From an uncultured Flavobacteriales bacterium (GTDB taxonomy: Bacteria; Bacteroidota; Bacteroidia; Flavobacteriales; CALTNV01): 5,141 nt of DNA. The stretch spans positions 1 to 5,141 of the forward strand of contig CALTNV010000047.1 of assembly GCA_943845485.1 (NCBI GenBank), given 5' to 3'. This document shows positions 1-5,141 of the stretch, piece after piece. The first letter of the stretch is position 1. The number at the start of each line of letters is the position of its first letter. The notes under the pieces are model-generated. The model worked only from the letters and a program-made list of their open reading frames with translations, searched no databases and was not told the DNA's origin. The translations under genes were made by a program, and so were the position numbers.

Positions 1-285
1 TTCCGCTAAATCAATTTCATTATCCATTACAGTTTGAATTTTTCTGAGCAAGAAAAATAAAGCAGTAAAAAATACAATAGCTTCACCAACTATCATAATA
101 ATTTTTGATGTATATTTTGTAGCTGAAAGGGAAGGGGTATTATCCTGGCTTAAAAGTAAAATATCAATTTCCTGTTGTTCAATTTTATGGTACAAGTCAA
201 TGATTAAATATGCCCACCATGCTAATTGAATAATGATGTAGAATATTAAAACTGATAAGAAATATTTTCTTGTTTTAGATTTCAA
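1..285 (-). CDS. Sensor histidine kinase, N-terminal part (runs off left edge, TTG start)
   Basis: This open frame gives 95 codons without a stop and continues beyond the window. TTG at 285-283 is chosen as the start: an in-frame TAA lies five codons upstream (300-298), no ATG or GTG lies between, and the TTG overlaps the TGA of the preceding gene as TTGA. The first in-frame ATG (96-94) would remove the first membrane helix. Seen: a basic N-terminus (KSKTRKY), a first hydrophobic helix at about residues 8-30 containing QLAWWAYLI, a polar loop at about 31-60, and a second helix at about 61-82 (IIMIVGEAIVFFTALFFLL). A charged linker ending NEIDLAE follows. From knowledge of Bacteroidota kinases, this linker leads directly into the HisKA dimerisation domain with its phosphoacceptor His, which lies outside the window, as would the ATPase domain. 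Expected location is the inner membrane, signalling to an unseen response regulator. The helix-loop-helix pattern fits well; the kinase call rests on family resemblance, because no catalytic motif is inside the window. Confidence 0.8.
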   Translation of the reverse strand, partial: MKSKTRKYFLSVLIFYIIIQLAWWAYLIIDLYHKIEQQEIDILLLSQDNTPSLSATKYTSKIIMIVGEAIVFFTALFFLLRKIQTVMDNEIDLAE

Positions 286-300
286 TTTGTTTCTGAATTA
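282..300 (-). promoter_or_regulatory. TTGA stop/start overlap setting the kinase start
   Basis: The upstream gene ends in TGA (284-282) and the kinase TTG occupies 285-283, a four-base TTGA overlap analogous to the common ATGA junction. The kinase frame is closed by TAA at 300-298, so initiation is confined to the few codons after it, and TTG is the only usual start codon there. No Shine-Dalgarno sequence is visible (the preceding bases are AGAAACAAA), so terminating ribosomes from the WG-repeat gene probably supply most initiation. The coupling is inferred from geometry. Confidence 0.65.
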
Positions 301-2396
301 TATAAAACTTTACCTGTTTTTGTATTTATCATAGCCATTGTATCACCATTCTTGTATACATAAAGTATATTATTATCTAAGTAATATTTAGAGTTATTTT
401 TTGATATGATTAAATTGTTCAAATTATCAAAAACGTAGTAAAAATTCTCTTTTTTTAATAGTGTTATATTATTTATAGGTTTTATATCTTCATATTCAAA
501 AGGAAATATAAGGTTTTCATTAATATCAATAATACCTAGTTTTTTATCATTTATAGTTATGAATTTTGTACTGTCAATTACTGATATAAATTCATATTTA
601 GGTTTTATATACCAATTAATAGTATTTACATTCACAACTCCCCATTTTCCATTTTTCTTACCAACAAATAATCCATTTTCATATTTTAATCCTTCAAACA
701 TTGAAGGTAAAACTTTTTCACCGTTAGTGTTCATAGCTCCCCACTTATTTTTATAGAGTATCATTACATACTCATTTTTAAATATTGGTTTATTTCTATA
801 GTTTTTGTAAGGATAAATAAATGGTAATACTCTTTCTAAAGAGTCATTTAAATAAGCAATTTTATTATTTTTTATAACTAATATTCTATTATTATAACTT
901 TGAGAAATATAATCATAATCAATCTCTATTTTTTGTTCAGTACTAATAGAATTAATTATTTTTATATTTTCATTGATTGTTAAATAATAGTTTTTATTAA
1001 TTATTTTTTCGAAATTTTCAATGGAATCTTTTTTAATATTGTTTAATGATATCAGGGTAGATTGTGTACCTTTTTTTGCAATTATGTAGTTATAATCTAA
1101 GCTAAATATATCTTCATAAACAATATTGTTAATACTTTCGCTTTGGCTATTAAAATACTGATAGCCTTGGCTACTTTCAATAACTGCAAATTTTGAATTT
1201 AACCAATATGAATCTTTTAGTAGTGGAGTTACCATTTTTTTATTATTAATATCAATTAAATAAAATTGATTATTATTTTCTACTATGGTATATTTATAAT
1301 GAAAATCTGATGCTTCAGTATATCTTGGTTCTATAATCATTTCATTTAAATAATTTATAAAACCATACTTATCATTTAGCATTATTTTAGCTTTACCATC
1401 AGAAAAATTGCTTACTTCCTGATATTTAGCTTCTATAATAATTTGAGAATTATCATTAATATATCCCCATAAACTATCTTTTTTGAATGGATATAAATTC
1501 ATCTTGCTAATTTCAAGAAGTTTATATAGTTCTTCATTAATTAAGTTATCTGGATAAGACTTTATGAAATTCTCAATTTCTTCTTCGTTATAAGTTTTGA
1601 AATAATTATGAGCCATTTTCTTCCAAGCCTCTTTAATAAAAGGATTTTCTTTATTTTTAATTATAAAAATGTGATAGTCTTCATAATTTGTAGATTTATT
1701 TATACTATAATTATATATTAAATAATAAGCACTATCTATATATTCATTATCAGTAAAATTTAGTGTAAATTTTCTTAAATCATCAATGTCCTTATTGATT
1801 TTAGCATTTTGAAATTCTATTGAATCAATATGATGTTTGGCAATTGAATGATACTGATAATTATTTGCATCATCATCAAATTTTAGCCAAAAAGACAAAG
1901 TATTTAATTTAATTGCTTTGTTAAATTCTAATTTACTTAGAAGTTGATTTGCTTCTATTATATTATTGTACCAATAATACTGTTTAATGAATAATAATAC
2001 AGAATCAATGCTTTTTGTTTCTTTTGTTTCTGAAAATTTAATATTAGCTATCGTTTGCCTTAATGAATCTATCTTTTTATTTGACAATAAGTATTTGTCC
2101 AGAAGTTTTTTCTTTTCTTTATCATTGTATTTTTGGAAAGTATGGAAGGATAGATTTATATAATTTGTTGCTTTATATATATTATAAAGAGGGGATTTTT
2201 GTTGGTAATAAATTTTAGCTAAACCATAAGCAGAAATACTTGAATCTTTCTTTAATCTTTTCTCAAAAATTAATTTAGCATCATAATAATTGTATTTGTC
2301 CAATGCTTCAAAACCTTTTTCTAGAGATTGAGCTTTTACTTTTATACCAATTAATATAAATAATAAAGTTATTGAGAGTAAAGATTTATAATTCAT
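282..2396 (-). CDS. Exported TPR-like / WG-repeat protein
   Basis: The product has 704 residues. The N-terminus is a classical signal peptide: a Lys near the start, a hydrophobic core at about 6-18, and cleavage probably after KVKA at 22, leaving Gln-Ser, as is common in Bacteroidota. There is no Cys at the cleavage point, and I see no Cys in the whole protein, so a periplasmic or otherwise exported soluble protein is likelier than a lipoprotein. Residues about 24-300 are helical and TPR-like (for example FEALDKYNYYDAKLIFEK at 29-46, and another repeat-like stretch at 250-290 ending SYPDN). Residues about 309-684 hold WG repeats. Clear copies begin LWGYIN (309), KYGFIN (343), KWGAMN (551), KWGVVN (584) and KLGIID (619), with more degenerate ones between. 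WG repeats are common in Bacteroidota but have no settled function; binding or scaffolding is plausible. The ATG is the first in frame and leads straight into the signal peptide. The TGA overlaps the TTG of the histidine kinase gene, suggesting joint expression and perhaps a role as its envelope input. That link is inference. Confidence 0.88.
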   Translation of the reverse strand: MNYKSLLSITLLFILIGIKVKAQSLEKGFEALDKYNYYDAKLIFEKRLKKDSSISAYGLAKIYYQQKSPLYNIYKATNYINLSFHTFQKYNDKEKKKLLDKYLLSNKKIDSLRQTIANIKFSETKETKSIDSVLLFIKQYYWYNNIIEANQLLSKLEFNKAIKLNTLSFWLKFDDDANNYQYHSIAKHHIDSIEFQNAKINKDIDDLRKFTLNFTDNEYIDSAYYLIYNYSINKSTNYEDYHIFIIKNKENPFIKEAWKKMAHNYFKTYNEEEIENFIKSYPDNLINEELYKLLEISKMNLYPFKKDSLWGYINDNSQIIIEAKYQEVSNFSDGKAKIMLNDKYGFINYLNEMIIEPRYTEASDFHYKYTIVENNNQFYLIDINNKKMVTPLLKDSYWLNSKFAVIESSQGYQYFNSQSESINNIVYEDIFSLDYNYIIAKKGTQSTLISLNNIKKDSIENFEKIINKNYYLTINENIKIINSISTEQKIEIDYDYISQSYNNRILVIKNNKIAYLNDSLERVLPFIYPYKNYRNKPIFKNEYVMILYKNKWGAMNTNGEKVLPSMFEGLKYENGLFVGKKNGKWGVVNVNTINWYIKPKYEFISVIDSTKFITINDKKLGIIDINENLIFPFEYEDIKPINNITLLKKENFYYVFDNLNNLIISKNNSKYYLDNNILYVYKNGDTMAMINTKTGKVLYNSETN
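345..1472 (-). other. WG-repeat domain coding segment
   Basis: This segment encodes residues 309-684 of the exported protein. Units of about 30-35 residues follow the pattern (W/Y/L)G-hydrophobic-hydrophobic-(N/D)...hydrophobic-x-P-x-(Y/F/M)-(E/T)... then a short beta strand ending in K/N-rich turns. About eleven units can be placed. Those starting near residues 309, 343, 551, 584 and 619 are recognisable. Those near 378, 413, 446, 478, 512 and 652 have lost the WG pair and keep only the strand spacing. The copies are diverged at DNA level, so this is an old protein repeat, not a recent tandem duplication. The exact unit count is uncertain. Confidence 0.72.
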
Positions 2397-2414
2397 GTTT
2401 AAATTTTTATTAAA
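2397..2414 (-). other. 18-bp spacer between dehydrogenase and WG-repeat gene
   Basis: This is the only true intergenic gap in the window. On the coding strand it is all A/T apart from one C just before the ATG. It has no hairpin, no Shine-Dalgarno sequence, and no room for a Bacteroidota promoter with -33 and -7 boxes. It therefore looks like a plain leader spacer within one transcript. The A/T-rich, unstructured run before the ATG is the kind of initiation region often seen in this phylum. Confidence 0.55.
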
Positions 2415-3305
2415 TTATTTCTTAAAGTTATCAGATAAAATTAAATCTTTAGTTCCGTGTGTCCACTTATAAAAACCTTCTCCTGATTTTACTCCTAATT
2501 TCCCAGCAGTAACCATGTTCACTAATAATGGTGATGGAGCATATTTAGGATTGCCAAATCCATCATGTAAAACATTTAATATACTTAAGCATACGTCTAA
2601 CCCTATAAAGTCTGCTAACTGAAGAGGTCCCATAGGATGAGCCATTCCTAACTTCATAACTGTATCAATTTCTTCAACACCTGCAACTCCCTCAAATAAA
2701 GTAATAATAGCTTCATTAATCATAGGCATTAAAATTCTATTAGCTACAAAACCAGGGTAATCATTAACTTCAACAGGTTTTTTTCCTAATGATTTACTCA
2801 ATTCCATAACTGTTTCAGTTACTTCGTTAGTAGTTTCATACCCTCTAATTACTTCTACTAACTTCATTACAGGTACTGGATTCATAAAATGCATACCTAT
2901 TACATTTTTAGGTTTTGAAGTAACTGCTGCAATTTTTGTTATGGAAATTGAACTAGTATTTGATGCTAATATTGTGTCGTCTGAAGTATAGACATCTAAA
3001 TCTTTAAATATTTTCAGTTTTAAATCAATATTTTCAGTAGCAGCTTCAACGACTAAATCTACATTTTTCACACCTTCTTCTAATGAAGTAAATGTAGTTA
3101 TATTTTGTAAAGCATTATTTTTTATATCTTCAGTAATTTTCTCTTTAGCTACTTGTCGTGATAAATTTTTATCAATTGTTTTTAATGCTTTTTCAAGTGC
3201 CTCAGCAGATATGTCAATTAAGTTTACTTTAAAATCATTTTGAGCAAATACGTGAGTTATTCCATTTCCCATAGTACCACTTCCAACTACTGCAACATTT
3301 TTCAT
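2415..3305 (-). CDS. hbd: 3-hydroxybutyryl-CoA (3-hydroxyacyl-CoA) dehydrogenase
   Basis: The 296-residue product is full length for the short monofunctional family. It is expected to interconvert (S)-3-hydroxybutyryl-CoA and acetoacetyl-CoA in the cytoplasm, as used in fatty-acid oxidation and C4-CoA metabolism. The N-terminal Rossmann fold shows GSGTMG (8-13). Asp31 at the end of the second strand (VNLID) favours NAD over NADP. The catalytic set is complete with the spacing known from mitochondrial HADH: Ser118 in SNTSSISI, His139 in GMHFMNPVP, Glu151 in KLVEVIRG, and Asn189 in PGFVANRI. The C-terminal dimerisation domain is intact, with AHPMGPLQLADFIGLD and a terminal GEGFYKW. The ATG overlaps the TGA of the sugar transferase gene as ATGA; a GAAGGA sequence precedes it but sits only two bases away, and it also encodes the transferase C-terminus. 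The reaction is secure, but the substrate chain length is not visible. Lying between a polysaccharide initiating enzyme and a WG-repeat protein is unusual for a catabolic enzyme. No beta-oxidation partner (thiolase, crotonase, acyl-CoA dehydrogenase) is in the window. Confidence 0.95.
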   Translation of the reverse strand: MKNVAVVGSGTMGNGITHVFAQNDFKVNLIDISAEALEKALKTIDKNLSRQVAKEKITEDIKNNALQNITTFTSLEEGVKNVDLVVEAATENIDLKLKIFKDLDVYTSDDTILASNTSSISITKIAAVTSKPKNVIGMHFMNPVPVMKLVEVIRGYETTNEVTETVMELSKSLGKKPVEVNDYPGFVANRILMPMINEAIITLFEGVAGVEEIDTVMKLGMAHPMGPLQLADFIGLDVCLSILNVLHDGFGNPKYAPSPLLVNMVTAGKLGVKSGEGFYKWTHGTKDLILSDNFKK

Positions 3306-3313
3306 TTTCCTTC
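3302..3313 (-). promoter_or_regulatory. ATGA overlap between sugar transferase and dehydrogenase genes
   Basis: The transferase stop TGA (3304-3302) shares bases with the dehydrogenase ATG (3305-3303). A purine-rich GAAGGAAA lies directly upstream. It resembles a Shine-Dalgarno core but is closer to the ATG than is optimal, and its bases are also fixed by the Glu-Gly-Lys codons at the end of the transferase. Translational coupling is the likely arrangement, which ties dehydrogenase synthesis to that of the membrane enzyme. Confidence 0.6.
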
Positions 3314-4645
3314 AGCTTTAATTACTGTTAATATTGTATATAATAAAATTTTTAAATCCATTGTAAAGTCCCTATTATACATATAATGTATATCAAATTT
3401 TAATCTTTGTAGCATTTCATCAACATTTTCTGCATAACCAAATTTCACTTGTCCCCAAGATGTTATACCAGGCTTTACTTTTTGTACCCAAATGTATTCA
3501 GGGGATTTTTTACTAATTTGATCAATAAAAAATTGTCTTTCAGGTCGAGGTCCTACTATTGACATATCATTAAATAATACATTAAAAAATTGAGGAAACT
3601 CATCTATTCTGTACTTCCTTAAAATTTTACCAACTTTTGTTATTCTAGCATCATTACTACTAGATAATTTAGGGCCTCCTTTTTCAGCATCAACTTTCAT
3701 TGTTCTGAACTTAATAATATCAAAAGGAATACCTTTTATTCCAATTCTTTTTTGACGATAAAAAACAGGTCCTTTTGATGTTAATTTTATAGTAATAGCT
3801 ACAATAATGTATACCGGAAGTAATAATGAAATTGCAAATATAGAAAATAGTATATCGAATATTCTTTTAATTAATTTTTGCCAATTAGAAATATCTAACT
3901 TGATTTCTAGGTATTCTTTTCCATAAATATTATTAGTGTTTTGTAATCCAAAATTTATTTTTGGATTAGCATTCGTCATTTTTAAACTAACATTGCTTAT
4001 TGAGCAAATGGCTAAAATTAGTTGTAAATAATCAGATGTTTTATCAGTAGTATAAATTAAAGCGTCACTGATATATTTATTTTTTATTTCCTTAATAGAA
4101 TTTATAATTTCATTTTTGTTATCCGAATTAATATTAACAATGCAATTATATTTATAATCTATAGGGTCTTTTATTTCCTCGTTAGTAAAAATAATTGTAT
4201 TAAATTTTATATCTCTATGTCTAACTTTTTTTATTAAGTTATATGTGATGTTAAGTCTAATTATTAAAATTATTGTAAACTGTACAATAAAATAAACAAT
4301 TAGTAATTTGTAGTAGTCATTTTTTTGAGAAATAAAATCATCAATAAATAGTGAAAAAAAAATAATTATAGAACCAAAAAGTCCCGATAAAAAAGTTTTT
4401 TTTAAATCTTGAATTCTGTACCTATTTAATACTTTTTTATAATCGTTATTTAGTGTAAATAAAATTGTCCAAAATATTGGTATGGTAATTATACCTAAAA
4501 TGAAATTTTGATCTGAAAAATCTATACTTACTTTCTCAATTATTGTTTTTCTATAATACCAAAATAAAAACCAAGCGATTATTGAACCTATAATATCTCC
4601 AAAAATGTATGCTTTTTTGAATTTTGAATTTATTTGATTTTTCAT
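3302..4645 (-). CDS. Polyprenyl glycosylphosphotransferase (bacterial sugar transferase)
   Basis: The 447-residue membrane protein is expected to transfer a sugar-1-phosphate from a nucleotide sugar to undecaprenyl phosphate at the cytoplasmic face, the first step of capsule, exopolysaccharide or O-antigen repeat assembly. Four hydrophobic helices are seen at about 11-31, 48-66, 86-104 and 112-130. A soluble alpha/beta segment follows at about 146-240, then a hydrophobic helix at about 262-286 opening the catalytic domain. Catalytic-domain motifs are GPVFYRQKRIG (292-302), KFRTM (312-316), the Asp348-Glu349 dyad in RIDEFPQFFNV, DMSIVGPRPER (360-370), KPGITSWGQV (391-400) and a terminal NRDFTMDLKILLYTI. 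These match the WbaP/WcaJ-type family core, with the Asp-Glu pair expected to be catalytic. The middle segment lacks the glycine-rich nucleotide-binding loop usual in the CoA-binding-like domain of longer relatives. The ATG follows the lipoprotein TAA without a gap. The sugar specificity cannot be read from sequence. Confidence 0.93.
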   Translation of the reverse strand: MKNQINSKFKKAYIFGDIIGSIIAWFLFWYYRKTIIEKVSIDFSDQNFILGIITIPIFWTILFTLNNDYKKVLNRYRIQDLKKTFLSGLFGSIIIFFSLFIDDFISQKNDYYKLLIVYFIVQFTIILIIRLNITYNLIKKVRHRDIKFNTIIFTNEEIKDPIDYKYNCIVNINSDNKNEIINSIKEIKNKYISDALIYTTDKTSDYLQLILAICSISNVSLKMTNANPKINFGLQNTNNIYGKEYLEIKLDISNWQKLIKRIFDILFSIFAISLLLPVYIIVAITIKLTSKGPVFYRQKRIGIKGIPFDIIKFRTMKVDAEKGGPKLSSSNDARITKVGKILRKYRIDEFPQFFNVLFNDMSIVGPRPERQFFIDQISKKSPEYIWVQKVKPGITSWGQVKFGYAENVDEMLQRLKFDIHYMYNRDFTMDLKILLYTILTVIKAEGK

Positions 4646-4648
4646 TTA
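4643..4648 (-). promoter_or_regulatory. Abutting TAA-ATG junction, lipoprotein to sugar transferase
   Basis: The stop of the upstream gene (TAA, 4648-4646) is followed directly by the transferase ATG (4645-4643). No spacer, terminator or Shine-Dalgarno sequence intervenes; the bases upstream are A-rich codons of the preceding gene. This supports co-transcription and probably re-initiation by the same ribosomes. Confidence 0.55.
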
Positions 4649-5141
4649 TTTTCTAAGTAGTTTTATTTCATCTAAGATTGCATAATCATCCTCTCTTGAT
4701 TTATCATTTGAAATTCCAAAACCAATTTCAAAAAATGAAGCATTTGCATTGAATGATGTTATATAGGTTAAATCTAGATATATTTTATTCCAATATGCTT
4801 TAGGATATAAATAGACAATATCATATGTGGCTTTATTACCATTATTATCTATTTCTATAAATACTCTAAGGTTCGTTGTATTGGTGTAGTTTAGTTCAAT
4901 AAATACTGGTAAACCTTGGTTAGGGAAATCAAATTTTTGAGAGGTAATAATTTCATTTATATTTTCGTCCTTTAAAAACTCTAATTTACCTGAGTAATTT
5001 CCTGCAAATGCACCCTCATTATCATTAATCCTAACTAAACCTGTCATTGAGGTATCAACTTTACCAAATTTGATGCTAGGATCTTCAAATGTTTCAAGCC
5101 AAAAGTTAGTTCCACTTTGATAAGTTAATACAGGAGTTATT
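4646..5141 (-). CDS. Probable surface lipoprotein with jelly-roll-like domain, C-terminal part (runs off right edge)
   Basis: The frame is open from the right edge to TAA at 4648-4646, giving 164 whole codons. An internal ATG at 5047-5045 is not the start: 31 upstream codons in the same frame continue the domain, including ITPVLTYQSGTNFWLETFED. Seen from the window edge: a strand entering FWLETFEDP, then GAFAGNYSGKLEF, LPVFIELNYTNT, VFIEIDNNGN, WNKIYLDLT, FFEIGFGISND and a terminal ILDEIKLLRK. The order 'ETFED... GxxSGK... WxKIYLDL... LDEIKL' resembles beta-sandwich (galactose-binding or CBM-like) folds. From memory, it also resembles a Bacteroidota lipoprotein family that carries a domain with an 'ITPNLTY' entry to a similar C-terminal part. 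The signal peptide and lipobox Cys would be outside the window, so the lipoprotein call is inference. Its position immediately before the sugar transferase suggests a role at the envelope linked to polysaccharide, perhaps glycan binding. No catalytic residues are recognised. Confidence 0.7.
   Translation of the reverse strand, partial: ITPVLTYQSGTNFWLETFEDPSIKFGKVDTSMTGLVRINDNEGAFAGNYSGKLEFLKDENINEIITSQKFDFPNQGLPVFIELNYTNTTNLRVFIEIDNNGNKATYDIVYLYPKAYWNKIYLDLTYITSFNANASFFEIGFGISNDKSREDDYAILDEIKLLRK

Noticed and set aside
559..756. A 65-codon plus-strand open frame with hydrophobic and Pro/Phe-rich content.
   Set aside because: It lies wholly antisense to conserved WG repeats of the 704-residue protein. 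The WG codons and AT-rich Lys/Asn codons on the other strand explain its Pro, Phe and Leu content. No start signal or family resemblance.
2397..2480. A promoter for the WG-repeat gene in or just before the 18-bp gap.
   Set aside because: I looked for the Bacteroidota -7 pattern TAnnTTTG on the coding strand upstream of the ATG and saw none convincing; AT-richness alone is not evidence.
4389..4403. A possible terminator hairpin formed by an A-run followed by a T-run (six A, G, eight T).
   Set aside because: It lies inside the sugar transferase coding sequence, has no GC stem and almost no loop, and is explained by Lys and Phe codons in an AT-rich genome.
4646..5047. A stand-alone 133-residue gene starting at the ATG at 5047-5045.
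   Set aside because: The same frame stays open for 31 more codons to the window edge and continues a coherent domain (ITPVLTYQ..., FWLETFED). The Met is internal and the gene is partial.
1..5141. tRNA or rRNA genes, CRISPR arrays, insertion sequences, attachment sites or riboswitches.
   Set aside because: Essentially all bases are in five tightly packed coding regions. I saw no spaced direct repeats, terminal inverted repeats, transposase motifs or structured RNA elements.

Overview
The window is very AT-rich by eye and reads entirely on the minus strand. The gene families and style point to Bacteroidota, probably a Flavobacteriia-like lineage. The evidence is a WG-repeat exported protein, a histidine kinase N-terminus with the short two-helix topology common in this phylum, a Bacteroidota-type polyprenyl glycosylphosphotransferase, Asn/Ile/Lys/Tyr-rich proteins, and starts without good Shine-Dalgarno sequences. 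The genus cannot be told from this window.

In transcription order (right to left) there are five genes with almost no space between them. (1) 5141-4646 is the C-terminal 164 residues of a probable surface lipoprotein with a jelly-roll-like domain; its start lies beyond the right edge. (2) 4645-3302 is a membrane sugar transferase that would start a surface polysaccharide on a lipid carrier. (3) 3305-2415 is an intact NAD-dependent 3-hydroxybutyryl-CoA dehydrogenase. (4) 2396-282 is a secreted protein with a TPR-like N-terminal half and a WG-repeat C-terminal half. (5) 285-1 is the first 95 codons of a sensor histidine kinase, starting at TTG and running off the left edge. The junctions are 0 bp (TAAATG), a 4-bp ATGA overlap, 18 bp, and a 4-bp TTGA overlap. 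No terminator or promoter is visible between any two genes, so one polycistronic transcript is the simplest reading.

Functionally the run falls into two modules. The lipoprotein and sugar transferase belong to cell-surface polysaccharide synthesis. The WG-repeat protein and kinase look like an envelope sensing pair, with the kinase showing only about 30 residues outside the membrane. The acyl-CoA dehydrogenase sits between them and is translationally coupled to the sugar transferase; its role there is unexplained. There are no RNA genes, mobile elements, CRISPR arrays or gene-free stretches over 300 bases. The most interesting points are the TTG-started kinase coupled to the WG-repeat protein, and the dehydrogenase embedded in an envelope operon. 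No clearly new system is demonstrated.
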